The notes beneath the pieces were generated by a model. It did not search any database. It was not told where the DNA came from and saw only the letters and a list, made by a program, of their open reading frames with translations. A DNA stretch of 36,482 nucleotides from Methanobacterium sp. UBA279 (lineage in GTDB: Archaea > Methanobacteriota > Methanobacteria > Methanobacteriales > Methanobacteriaceae). Of the stretch, positions 26,405 through 34,638 are shown piece by piece. The translations under genes were made by a program, and so were the position numbers. The stretch covers positions 1-36,482 of the forward strand of contig DAQK01000040.1 in the NCBI GenBank assembly GCA_002502855.1, given 5' to 3'. How positions within the stretch are numbered: the first letter of the stretch is position 1; every line of letters starts with the position of its first letter.

Positions 26405-27510
26405 AAGATAATATTACTGATGAAGTCACTGAACAAATCTGTGACACGCCCCGATTAGGATTTATAGACAGATATTTAACTCTATGGATATTTTTAGCCA
26501 TGGTTACAGGTGTTTCTATCGGATACTTCTATCCAAGTATAGAAACAACCATCAACGAATTTTCTATTGGTACTACCAGTATTCCCATTGCAATTGGGTT
26601 AATTTTGATGATGTACCCTCCTCTGGCAAAGGTAAGATATGAAGAACTGGGAGAAGTCTTCAAAGACACAAAAATATTAGGTCTATCTTTATCTCAAAAT
26701 TGGATCATCGGGCCTATCCTCATGTTCCTCCTGGCCATAGTTTTCTTGCACGATTACCCTGAATACATGGTTGGTTTAATATTAATTGGTTTGGCACGCT
26801 GTATTGCGATGGTCATCGTTTGGAATGAACTGGCAAAAGGAGATACTGAATATGCCGCTGGTTTAGTAGCTTTTAACAGTGTATTTCAAGTATTCTTTTA
26901 CAGTATCTATGCTTATGTCTTTATCACTGTACTACCACCTTTATTTGGTATACAGGGAAGTGTTGTTAATATCAGTATAGTACAGATAGCTGAAAGTGTT
27001 TTCATATATCTTGGAATTCCATTTATAGCAGGAATATTGACCCGGTACTTCTTAGTAAAAAGAAAAGGAAAAGAATGGTATCATAATAAATTCATACCTA
27101 AAATAAGTCCAATAACTTTGATAGCACTCTTATTTACTATAATCGTTATGTTCAGCTTGAAGGGTAACTATATAATCCAGAGACCCTTTGATGTGGTGGT
27201 TATAGCCATTCCACTTCTGATCTACTTTGTGGTGATGTTTTTCGTTACATTTTTAATGGGGTATAAGATTGGAGTAGATTACTCTAAAACCTCGACGTTA
27301 TCATTCACCGCGGCCAGTAACAATTTTGAGTTAGCAATTGCAGTAGCGGTAGCGGTATTTGGAATCGGATCAGGAGTGGCATTTGCTGCGGTAATCGGGC
27401 CTTTGATTGAAGTTCCGGTACTAATAAGTCTGGTCAACGTGGCGTTAATCTTCCAGAAACGCTACTTTGCCCAATCACAACTTCAAGGTGAAGGAATTGA
27501 ATCGGATTGA
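26401..27510 (+). CDS. acr3: Arsenite efflux permease Acr3
   Basis: 369 aa with about ten membrane helices, a member of the bile acid/arsenite transporter superfamily. It extrudes As(OH)3, driven by the proton or sodium gradient. The conserved Cys in TM4 is in GLARCIAMVIVWNELAKGD, the Acr3 signature. Also typical are LGLSLSQNWIIGPILMF, NSVFQVFFYS and TAASNNFELAIAVAVAVFG with the adjacent GPLIEVPVLISL. It starts at TTG 26401 inside the TTGA overlap with the upstream gene, with no ribosome site of its own, so translation is coupled. It is the last gene of the ars operon. It supplies the final export step. Confidence 0.94.
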   Translation: MKDNITDEVTEQICDTPRLGFIDRYLTLWIFLAMVTGVSIGYFYPSIETTINEFSIGTTSIPIAIGLILMMYPPLAKVRYEELGEVFKDTKILGLSLSQNWIIGPILMFLLAIVFLHDYPEYMVGLILIGLARCIAMVIVWNELAKGDTEYAAGLVAFNSVFQVFFYSIYAYVFITVLPPLFGIQGSVVNISIVQIAESVFIYLGIPFIAGILTRYFLVKRKGKEWYHNKFIPKISPITLIALLFTIIVMFSLKGNYIIQRPFDVVVIAIPLLIYFVVMFFVTFLMGYKIGVDYSKTSTLSFTAASNNFELAIAVAVAVFGIGSGVAFAAVIGPLIEVPVLISLVNVALIFQKRYFAQSQLQGEGIESD

Positions 27511-27741
27511 GGATGTTCTTTCTTGGAGTGAAATAACCCGTGCTAAATTTTTTACACTATTGGAGGATGAAGTAAAACTTATTTTTTTACAGGATACCAT
27601 ACAAGCCCAGTTTTTACCTGGCAAATGATGCTTGGTATGTGCAGGAAAGTTGTCATAAAAAATTATTTAAAACTGTACACATCTTGATTATGCGATAAGA
27701 AATAAAAATATAGTTGAATATCCAACACTATTTTTCATGGA

Positions 27742-27900
27742 ATGTTACAAACCAAAGGGGTATTTAAGGAACTAGTTAGTGTTGACGAGGAAAAATATTA
27801 TTCTTTAACCCCTAAAGGTGAAAAAAAGCTAAAGAGGTATGTAGATTTTTTTTGCAATAATTTTTATGATGTTAAAGAAATGATGGACTTCTGTGAATAA
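27742..27900 (+). pseudogene. C-terminal remnant of a winged-helix regulator
   Basis: 52 codons from ATG 27742 read MLQTKGVFKELVSVDEEKY, then YSLTPKGEKKLKRYVDFF and end at TAA 27900. The VDEEKYYSLTPKGEKKL pattern is the beta-wing and last helix of a PadR/MarR-like winged-helix domain. The DNA-recognition helix is missing. Upstream 27511-27741 shows only short open pieces in changing frames (for example a 45-codon run through NDAWYVQESCHKKLFKTVH) and nothing else recognisable. It is a decayed gene at the downstream edge of the ars island. It may be a local regulator lost after transfer. Confidence 0.45.
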
Positions 27901-27972
27901 TTTTAATCCCTATTTCCTTGTAATTGTATAATTTCCTACTGAACAAGGAGGTAATTTTTTAATTTTTAACGA

Positions 27973-28200
27973 TTATTTTTCCAGTTCTAACACTTTTTCT
28001 ACCATGATTTCACAAAATAACAGGTCATCAACAGTGGCCAGGAACGAGTTTAACGAATCCCCACTTAGATCGTAGATCAACTTATCTCCCAACACACAGG
28101 AATTGATTGGCCCAATGTTATCCGGGTTAAGAGATAAGAGTGCAACTTCGGCCTGTTTTTCTGTCTCATATTGGAAGCTTATCTGGGCTTTGATCTGCAT
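27973..28200 (-). CDS. KEOPS complex subunit Pcc1
   Basis: 75 aa, the size of archaeal Pcc1. The sequence begins MQIKAQISFQYETEKQAEVA and continues LNPDNIGPINSCVLGDKLIY, then LSGDSLNSFLATVDDLL, the alpha/beta fold of the CTAG/Pcc1 family. It is the dimer-forming subunit of KEOPS, which with Kae1, Bud32 and Cgi121 makes the N6-threonylcarbamoyl-adenosine of ANN-decoding tRNAs. The start is 3 bases after the restored stop of the upstream cooC gene, which places the two in one operon. Confidence 0.82.
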   Translation of the reverse strand: MQIKAQISFQYETEKQAEVALLSLNPDNIGPINSCVLGDKLIYDLSGDSLNSFLATVDDLLFCEIMVEKVLELEK

Positions 28201-28203
28201 GGT

Positions 28204-28994
28204 TTAATCTTGGGGATAATAGTTTAAAAGATTTTCTGCAATCTTTTCAATGGATTTCAATGCTGCTGATTGAGGGTAATCTTGGAGAGTTTTTCCCCTC
28301 CATATCAGCCAGCACCACCTTATCATCTCGGGGAATAGTTCCTAAAACTTCCAGGTTCAACTCTTTAAGTTTGCGGGTTACAAATTCCTCTTCACTTTCA
28401 CTGGAAACCTTGTTTATTACCACCACTATCTCTTTTAATCCTATATCTGCGGCTAACTTCTTTATACGCTCTGCAGTCTCCGGTGATTTCAGTCCTGGTT
28501 CCACCACGATGACCATCACATTCACCGCTTCAGCGGTACGCCTTCCCAGATGTTCTATTCCTGCTTCCATATCAAGGGGCATGATTTCATCCTTTTTAAG
28601 GATTAAATTCCGGATAAGGGCTTTAAGGAGCACTGAAGCGGGACATATGCATCCTTCCCCTCCCTTGTCCACGGTTCCCATGACCAGGAGTTTCAGGCTG
28701 TCGTCATCTTTGAGCTTAACTGACATGGTCTCCGGGAGGTCGGAGATCTTCGGGTTGATCTTGAAAACTTCCCCAAACGCTGATCTCGACTCGGCACCGG
28801 TCCTCTCCCTTACTAAGTCCCTCATCTTGGATATGGGGGGTGATTTTGGAGTGGATGCCCATGCTGTTTGCCAGGTTCATATCCGGCTCTGCATCGATAG
28901 CAAATACTTTATAAGTCCTGGATGATAGAAATGTAAGAGTACCTGAAAGGGTTGTTTTTCCAACCTCTCCTTTTCCAGTTATTGCGATTTTCAT
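28204..28994 (-). pseudogene. cooC: CooC-type Ni-insertion ATPase, frameshifted twice as given
   Basis: The MinD-like start MKIAITGKGEVGKTTLSG (a deviant P-loop GKGEVGKT) runs from ATG 28994 through IDAEPDMNLANSMG, then loses frame. Removing one base from C6 (G6 at 28835-28840) restores SKITPISKMRDLVRERTGAE. The core then carries GGEGCICPASVLLKALIRNL, with the CxC metal motif of CooC dimers, and PLDMEAGIEHLGRRTAE. Removing one base from A5 (T5 at 28290-28294) replaces the short PRLPSISSIEIH end by EGKTLQDYPQSAALKSIEK and a stop at 28204. The corrected protein is 262 aa, normal for CooC, which loads nickel into carbon-monoxide dehydrogenase/acetyl-CoA synthase. Two single-base homopolymer gains suggest sequence error or a very recent mutation. 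Confidence 0.75.
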
Positions 28995-29161
28995 TTTCGT
29001 ACACTATCCATGATATTATTTTTTTCATGGTCTAAAAAATTAATAGTATATTTATAATAAAGATATTAAAGTAAATATAAACCAGTAAGTTAGATTACTA
29101 TCATCTATACTATATTATTTAATGGATCTTATTTAATGAATTTCATAAAGGAGGACTATTA

Positions 29162-29644
29162 ATGGTTAGAGCATACACAAGAAAAGATTATATCAGGAAA
29201 ATTCCTGGTTCCAGGATTGTTCAATATGATATGGGTAATCTCTCAGCGGAGTTTCCTTTAACAGTTAGTCTGGAAGTTAAAGAGCCGGCACAACTCTCGC
29301 ACAATGCACTGGAAGCGGCTAGAATCGCTTCAAACAGATACATGCAGAGGAAATCCGGAAGAATGGGATACCACCTGAAGATCAGGGTATACCCCCACCA
29401 CATAGTGAGGGAAAACCCCATGGCCACCGGTGCCGGTGCAGACCGTGTACAGGACGGAATGCGGAAGGCCTTCGGTAAACCAGTAAGTTCTGTAGCATTA
29501 GTCAAGGCAAACCAGAAGATCTTAACCATAAGAACTAATAAAAGGAACTTTAAGGACGCTAAAGAAGCTTTAAGAAGAGCGGCCATGAAATTCCCTGTTC
29601 CCTGCAGGATCGTAGTGGACAAAGGCGCTGAACTGGTTAAATAA
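29162..29644 (+). CDS. rpl10e: Ribosomal protein L10e (uL16 family)
   Basis: 160 aa, full length for archaeal L10e. It starts MVRAYTRKDYIRKIPGSRI and shows MQRKSGRMGYHLKIRVYPHH, MATGAGADRVQDGMRKAFGK and TNKRNFKDAKEALRRAAMKF. It is a large-subunit protein near the tRNA sites, essential. AAGGAGGAC lies 6 bases ahead of ATG 29162. A TATA-like sequence (TATTTATAATAAAG, 29048-29061) about 100 bases upstream suggests its own promoter. ppsA follows after 62 bases. Confidence 0.96.
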   Translation: MVRAYTRKDYIRKIPGSRIVQYDMGNLSAEFPLTVSLEVKEPAQLSHNALEAARIASNRYMQRKSGRMGYHLKIRVYPHHIVRENPMATGAGADRVQDGMRKAFGKPVSSVALVKANQKILTIRTNKRNFKDAKEALRRAAMKFPVPCRIVVDKGAELVK

Positions 29645-29706
29645 ACTTCATTTTTTACCTAAATAAAGTAAAATATCTTAAAAAAAATTAAAAGAGTTGT
29701 TTTAGT

Positions 29707-32001
29707 ATGAAGTATGTCGAATTTTTTGAGGAATTGAACCGAGAAGATGTGGCAATTGCCGGTGGAAAAGGAGCTAATTTAGGTGAACTAACCCAGGTAG
29801 GTATACCCGTACCCCCTGGATTCGTGATAACATCCAGAACCTACAACCAGTTTATAAAAGAAACAGGAATCTTCGATGAGATAATGGACATCCTTGATGC
29901 TACAGACGTTAACAATAACCAGGAACTTCAGCAGGCCGCCAAAGATATTAAGAAGATAATCAACGAAACCGAAATTCCAGACGAGATAAAAATCGTTATA
30001 ATAGAAGCTTACAATGCTTTATGTCGCAAGATCGGCAAGGAAAACGCTTTTGTGGCGGTGAGATCATCAGCCACAGCAGAGGATCTGCCGGAAGCATCCT
30101 TCGCCGGGCAGCAGGACACCTACCTCAACGTTAAAGGCGAAGCTGATCTCCTGAAATATGTCCGCAAATGCTGGGCATCACTCTTCGGAGCCCGGGCCAT
30201 ATTCTATCGGGAAGAAAACAACTTCGACCACTCTAAGGTTTACATCGCAGTGGTGGTTCAGGAGATGGTGGAAGCAGAAAAGGCAGGTGTGATGTTCACG
30301 GTACACCCCTCCACCGGTGAAGAGAAAATACTCATCGAAACTGCCTGGGGCCTGGGAGAGGCCGTAGTCTCTGGAACAGTAACTCCAGACACCATATGGG
30401 TGGATAAAGCGACTGGAGAAATACTGGACTACCAGGTAAGCGAGAAAAACATCATGTTCCAGAAGGACCCGGAAGCAGGCCGGACCGTGAAGATACCAGT
30501 TCCAGACGACCTTAAAAGGAAGAGAGTCCTGAATGATGAGGAAATAGCCCAACTTACGGAGTTAGGTATAAGGATCCAGGAACACTATGACTTCCCTCAG
30601 GACACGGAATGGGCCATAGAATCAGGTAAAGTATTCATGTTACAATCAAGACCAGTAACCACACTGGGCAAGATAGCCGGAGAAGAAAAAGGCGGTGAAG
30701 AAGCTGAAAGAGTAATTATCACCAAGGGACTGGGGGCAAGCCCAGGACTGGCATCAGGAAAAGTAAAGATAATCAAAGACACCGATGAACTAGACAAAAT
30801 CCAGAAAGGAGATATACTCGTAACAGTGATGACCACCCCAGACATGGTCCCGGCCATGAAAATGGCCAACGGAATAATAACCGATGAAGGTGGAGTAACC
30901 TGCCATGCAGCCATAGTATCCAGGGAACTGGGAATACCCTGTGTGGTGGGAACCGGAGACGCCACCAAAATCCTCAAAGAAAACAAAGTGGTCACCCTGG
31001 ACGGTAACAAGGGACTGATATACGAAGGTAAAATCATAGAAGAAGCCCCTGTAAAAGAAGTGGAAACAGCAGGGCCTACCGTTGTCCAGCAATCAATCTT
31101 AACTGTAACCGAAGTGAAAGTAAACGTGAGCATGCCCGAGGCAGCTAAAAAAGCATCAGAGACAGGAGCCGATGGAGTAGGACTCCTCCGGACAGAACAC
31201 ATGATGCTCACCACCGGCGTACACCCTAAGAAATTCATAGTGGAAGGTAACGAGGACGAACTAATAAAGGTCCTGGTGGAGAACATCTTGAAAGTGGCCG
31301 ATGCATTCTACCCCAAATCAGTATGGTACAGAACCCTGGATGCACCAACCGATGAATTCAAATCCCTCAAAGGTGGTGAAGGCGAACCATACGAACACAA
31401 TCCCATGCTGGGATGGAGGGGTATAAGGAGGGAACTGGACGAACCAGAAATCCTCAAAGCAGAGTTCAAGGCCATAAAGAAGCTGTATGAACAGGGATAC
31501 ACCAACATAGGGATCATGCTCCCACTGGTACAGCACCCCGACGAACTCAAGAAGGCCAAGGAAATAGCCCGGGAAGTCGGTTTAAAGCCCCAGAAGAACA
31601 TAGAATTCGGTGTGATGGTGGAGACACCCGCCGCAGCCATGATCATAGAGGACTTCATAGCCGAAGGACTGGACTTCGTAAGCTTCGGAACCAACGATTT
31701 AACCCAGTACACACTGGCCATCGATCGAAACAACGAAAACGTAGCCGGCCTCTACACAGAAAAACACCCCGCAGTATTAAAACTCATCGAAAGGGTTATC
31801 AACGAGTGCAACAAGGCCGGGGTTAAAACCAGTATCTGCGGACAGGCAGGAAGCATGCCCTCCGTGGTAGAGAAACTGGTAGAACTGGGAATCACCTCCG
31901 TATCTGCTAACACCGATGCCGTGGCAACCGTAAGGGAAGTAGTGGCCCGTGTGGAGAAGAAACTGCTCCTAAAAGCCGCCCGGAAGATAATGCAGGAATA
32001 A
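29707..32001 (+). CDS. ppsA: Phosphoenolpyruvate synthase PpsA
   Basis: 764 aa, full length for archaeal PEP synthase, which converts pyruvate plus ATP to PEP, AMP and phosphate for gluconeogenesis. The N-terminal ATP-grasp-like domain (residues 1-330) has GGKGANLGELTQVGIPVPPGF, VAVRSSATAEDLPEASFAGQ and DTEWAIESGKVFMLQSRPV. The swivelling phosphohistidine domain has GGVTCHAAIVSRELGIPCVVG with the catalytic His, near residue 400. The C-terminal barrel has GLLRTEHMML, NPMLGWRGIRR, FGTNDLTQY and SICGQAGS. The family's Cys general acid is in the last. It is intact, unlike the form split into two genes that I recall in Methanothermobacter. Confidence 0.96.
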   Translation: MKYVEFFEELNREDVAIAGGKGANLGELTQVGIPVPPGFVITSRTYNQFIKETGIFDEIMDILDATDVNNNQELQQAAKDIKKIINETEIPDEIKIVIIEAYNALCRKIGKENAFVAVRSSATAEDLPEASFAGQQDTYLNVKGEADLLKYVRKCWASLFGARAIFYREENNFDHSKVYIAVVVQEMVEAEKAGVMFTVHPSTGEEKILIETAWGLGEAVVSGTVTPDTIWVDKATGEILDYQVSEKNIMFQKDPEAGRTVKIPVPDDLKRKRVLNDEEIAQLTELGIRIQEHYDFPQDTEWAIESGKVFMLQSRPVTTLGKIAGEEKGGEEAERVIITKGLGASPGLASGKVKIIKDTDELDKIQKGDILVTVMTTPDMVPAMKMANGIITDEGGVTCHAAIVSRELGIPCVVGTGDATKILKENKVVTLDGNKGLIYEGKIIEEAPVKEVETAGPTVVQQSILTVTEVKVNVSMPEAAKKASETGADGVGLLRTEHMMLTTGVHPKKFIVEGNEDELIKVLVENILKVADAFYPKSVWYRTLDAPTDEFKSLKGGEGEPYEHNPMLGWRGIRRELDEPEILKAEFKAIKKLYEQGYTNIGIMLPLVQHPDELKKAKEIAREVGLKPQKNIEFGVMVETPAAAMIIEDFIAEGLDFVSFGTNDLTQYTLAIDRNNENVAGLYTEKHPAVLKLIERVINECNKAGVKTSICGQAGSMPSVVEKLVELGITSVSANTDAVATVREVVARVEKKLLLKAARKIMQE

Positions 32002-32084
32002 AATGGGATAACAAATTATTTTTTAATTTTTTTACATTCTTTTTATCTACAGGCTAAAACATCTACTTTTTAAAGGCATACAAC

Positions 32085-33233
32085 ATGGAAGAGAAAGGAA
32101 TTACCAAGGACAGAGTATTCGAATTACTCAGAAACTACAAAAAACGAGATATGACCCATAGATCAGGCAGGATCCTGGGATCCATGTGCACCTGCCCCCA
32201 TGAAGTGGGGCTCAAGGCCTACCACATGTTTCTGGAATCCAACCTGGGAGACCCCGGACTTTTCCAGGGTACCAAGACCATGGAAAACGAAGTCATAGCC
32301 ATACTCGGCCAATTACTGGGGAAAAGCGATGTCTATGGCCATATAATCACTGGTGGAACCGAAGCCAATATAATGGCCATGAGAGCCGCCCGGAACATGC
32401 GTAGAATAAAAGATCCAGAGATAATCGTCCCCAAATCAGCGCACTTCTCCTTCAAAAAAGCAGCAGATATACTGTGCCTCAACATGAGGGAAGCCCAGCT
32501 TGATAGCCAATATCGTGTGGATATCAACTCGGTAAAAGAGCTGATCTCGGATAAAACCGTAGCTGTAGTTGGTATAGCCGGGACCACAGAGTTAGGGAAG
32601 ATAGACCCCATTGAAGAGCTTTCAGATATCTGTCTGGAGAGGGAAATATTCCTCCATGTGGACGCGGCATTCGGCGGATTTTCAATCCCCTTCCTAAACC
32701 AGGTAGGTTATGATCTTCCTAAATTTGATTTCTCCCTCCAGGGAGTTTGTTCGGTAACCATAGATCCCCATAAGATGGGACTGGCACCCATACCCACTGG
32801 GGGAATCCTCTTCCGGGATAAAAGCTACCTGGAGGTCATGAGCGTGGAAACCCCCTACTTAACTGAAGAGAACCAATCCACCATAGTCGGCACCCGTACC
32901 GGAGCATCCACCGCAGCAACCTGGGCTTTACTTAAACACCTGGGTTCTGAAGGATACCAGAAGATAGCAAGCAGATGTATGGAGCTAACAAAACTCCTCG
33001 CCCAGGGAATAAAAGATACTGGTTTCCAACTGATTACAGAACCCCAATTAAATATCGTGGCATTTACTGGGGAAGGAATAGCCCCCTGCGACATAGCAAA
33101 ACTCCTGGATGAGAAAGGATGGGCCGTATCCATAGCTTCCCATCCCAAGTCTGTGAGGATCATAGTAATGCCCCACGTGAAAGAAGAACATATCAGGGCC
33201 TTTTTAGAGGATCTTAAGGATATCAGGTACTGA
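32085..33233 (+). CDS. mfnA: L-tyrosine/L-aspartate decarboxylase MfnA
   Basis: 382 aa PLP-dependent group II decarboxylase. In methanogens MfnA makes tyramine for methanofuran and/or beta-alanine for coenzyme A. The PLP Lys is in VTIDPHKMGLAPIPTGG. Other family motifs are GSMCTCPHEVGLKAYHMF, GTKTMENEVIAILGQL, ITGGTEANIMAMRAARN, LHVDAAFGGFSIPF and VGTRTGASTAATWALLKHLG. The length matches archaeal MfnA (about 380-395 aa). ATG 32085, with AAAGG 11 bases upstream. It is separated from ppsA by a T-rich terminator-like gap. Confidence 0.93.
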   Translation: MEEKGITKDRVFELLRNYKKRDMTHRSGRILGSMCTCPHEVGLKAYHMFLESNLGDPGLFQGTKTMENEVIAILGQLLGKSDVYGHIITGGTEANIMAMRAARNMRRIKDPEIIVPKSAHFSFKKAADILCLNMREAQLDSQYRVDINSVKELISDKTVAVVGIAGTTELGKIDPIEELSDICLEREIFLHVDAAFGGFSIPFLNQVGYDLPKFDFSLQGVCSVTIDPHKMGLAPIPTGGILFRDKSYLEVMSVETPYLTEENQSTIVGTRTGASTAATWALLKHLGSEGYQKIASRCMELTKLLAQGIKDTGFQLITEPQLNIVAFTGEGIAPCDIAKLLDEKGWAVSIASHPKSVRIIVMPHVKEEHIRAFLEDLKDIRY

Positions 33234-33285
33234 GACTCAGTTTAATAAACATATCCTAAATCCAAGCTTAATAAAAAGATCCAAG

Positions 33286-33313
33286 CCTTAATAGGGATAC
33301 CTTAATAGGGATA
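33286..33313 (+). repeat. 14-bp tandem duplication carrying the ribosome site
   Basis: CCTTAATAGGGATA occurs twice back to back (33286-33299 and 33300-33313), 2 bases ahead of ATG 33316. A partial relative, ATCCAAGCTTAATA / ATCCAAGCCTTAATA, lies just upstream (from about 33260). The GGGAT ribosome site is thus doubled. Confidence 0.75.
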
Positions 33314-33315
33314 AA

Positions 33316-33807
33316 ATGATAAAAATTATTCAATTACCTCTGGAAGAACCAGCCAACCTTCAGGTAGGAGATAAAATCCAGTTGTACGGTAAATTATTCA
33401 CTGGAAGAGACGCCGCACTACCCAGACTGGTGGAACTTATAAAAAACGGTGGAAATCCACTGGAACTAGCCGGTTCAGCCTTCATGCACACCGCAGTCAG
33501 TGAAGCTGGAATATCCCCCACCACCAGCAACAAGGTTGAAATAGAAGGTAGCATGGCTTATCTTTCGGGATGCGGAGTTAAAATGCATATAGGTAAAGGT
33601 TCTTTGAGTCCAGAGACAGTCGACGCCCTTTCGAGGCATGGTTCAGTTTTTGTGGTCACTCCACCAGCTGCAGCTCTCCTTTCAAGCCGGGTGATTTCAA
33701 AAAAAGTGGTTGCCTTCCCTGAAGAGGGTATGGAGGCGATTCACCAGTTGGAAGTAGATGGAATTCCAGGGATTGTGGCTGCCGCCCAGGGGAAGACCAT
33801 TAATTAA
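33316..33807 (+). CDS. Fumarate hydratase class I beta-like protein, divergent
   Basis: 163 aa with the swivelling beta-subunit fold of Fe-S fumarase/tartrate dehydratase: PANLQVGDKIQLYGKLFTGR, DAALPRLVELI, MHIGKGSLSPETVDALSRHG, PPAAALLSSRVISKKVVAF, MEAIHQLEVDGIPGIVAAAQ. Against true beta subunits the YxGP(x)P segment is replaced by AFMHTAVSEAG, and the catalytic TTSxRM is TTSNKV, so the conserved Arg and Met are lost. No alpha subunit gene is adjacent. It may be a paralog with another substrate rather than fumarase. It has a tandemly duplicated ribosome-site region upstream. It is convergent with upp. Confidence 0.72.
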   Translation: MIKIIQLPLEEPANLQVGDKIQLYGKLFTGRDAALPRLVELIKNGGNPLELAGSAFMHTAVSEAGISPTTSNKVEIEGSMAYLSGCGVKMHIGKGSLSPETVDALSRHGSVFVVTPPAAALLSSRVISKKVVAFPEEGMEAIHQLEVDGIPGIVAAAQGKTIN

Positions 33808-33825
33808 TTATTTTTAATTTTAAGG

Positions 33826-33844
33826 GTAAAATATAATATTTTAC
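33826..33844. terminator. Perfect 19-bp palindrome between convergent genes
   Basis: GTAAAATAT, centre A, ATATTTTAC, directly abutting the upp stop (33845) and 19 bases past the stop at 33807. It is flanked by T-rich runs, so it probably terminates transcription in both directions. Confidence 0.55.
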
Positions 33845-34477
33845 TTAATCATCAGGCTTACCAAAAGCGATATCCCCAGCATCACCCAGGCCAGGGATGA
33901 TGTACCCGTCTACCAGTTTATTTTCAATGGAACAGGTGTATATCTCCACCTCAGAGTGGTTTTCCAGGACCTTACCCACCCCTTCTTCGGTGGCGATGAT
34001 ATTTAAAATAGCGATTCTCCGGGGAGTTCCGTGTCTTTCTATTTCACTGATGGTGGTGTGCATGGTGTTGCCAGTGGCCAGCATGGGATCCACGAGTAGA
34101 ACGATTTTATCCTCTATCTCCGGTATCCGGATGTAACCTACCTGGGCCTTGTATGGTGCTTCCTTATCCCGGGTGACTCCCACCACGCCGCATTCAGCTT
34201 CCATAAAAACGCTCATAACCCCCTCTACCATGGGGATTGCCGCCCTTAAAATGGTTACCACCACTACATCATTGATGTCTATGATTTTTATCCCCTTAGC
34301 AGTCTCCAGTGGGGTTTCCACGGTGACTTCCTCTATGTCCATGGTGGACTGGAATTCATAGGCCATATACCGGCCCATCTCAACTAACCCTGCCTTAAAA
34401 TCTACACCATCTATGTCTTTGTTTCTTATCTTGGTCAGACGATCCTGTAGAACTATGTTTTTAATTATCTTCAACAT
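33845..34477 (-). CDS. upp: Uracil phosphoribosyltransferase Upp
   Basis: 210 aa from ATG 34477. GGGGTG lies 7 bases ahead, while the frame's longer reading from 34498 adds MEMGCSG without a ribosome site. It salvages uracil with PRPP to give UMP. The PRPP-binding motif is LLVDPMLATGNTMHTTISEI (about residues 125-145). Further signatures are VTILRAAIPMVEGV, VGYIRIPEIEDK and the uracil-binding GDAGDIAFGK at the C-terminus. The length is that of Upp (about 208 aa). Confidence 0.92.
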   Translation of the reverse strand: MLKIIKNIVLQDRLTKIRNKDIDGVDFKAGLVEMGRYMAYEFQSTMDIEEVTVETPLETAKGIKIIDINDVVVVTILRAAIPMVEGVMSVFMEAECGVVGVTRDKEAPYKAQVGYIRIPEIEDKIVLLVDPMLATGNTMHTTISEIERHGTPRRIAILNIIATEEGVGKVLENHSEVEIYTCSIENKLVDGYIIPGLGDAGDIAFGKPDD

Positions 34478-34638
34478 GCCAGAACACCCCATTTCCACAT
34501 GAACATATAAACATCCCCTACTTTAAAACATCTCCTCTTGATCTATTGTTTTAATACTGAATTTAATTTTTTTGCTAAAATGGGAGTCTTTAACTATAAA
34601 AAATAAGTGGCACGAATGACAAATAATATCTAGGTAAA

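Noticed and set aside
28260..28925. 221-codon plus-strand frame across the cooC region
   Set aside because: Ser/Thr-rich antisense translation of cooC; its length arises because the coding strand is broken, not because it is real.
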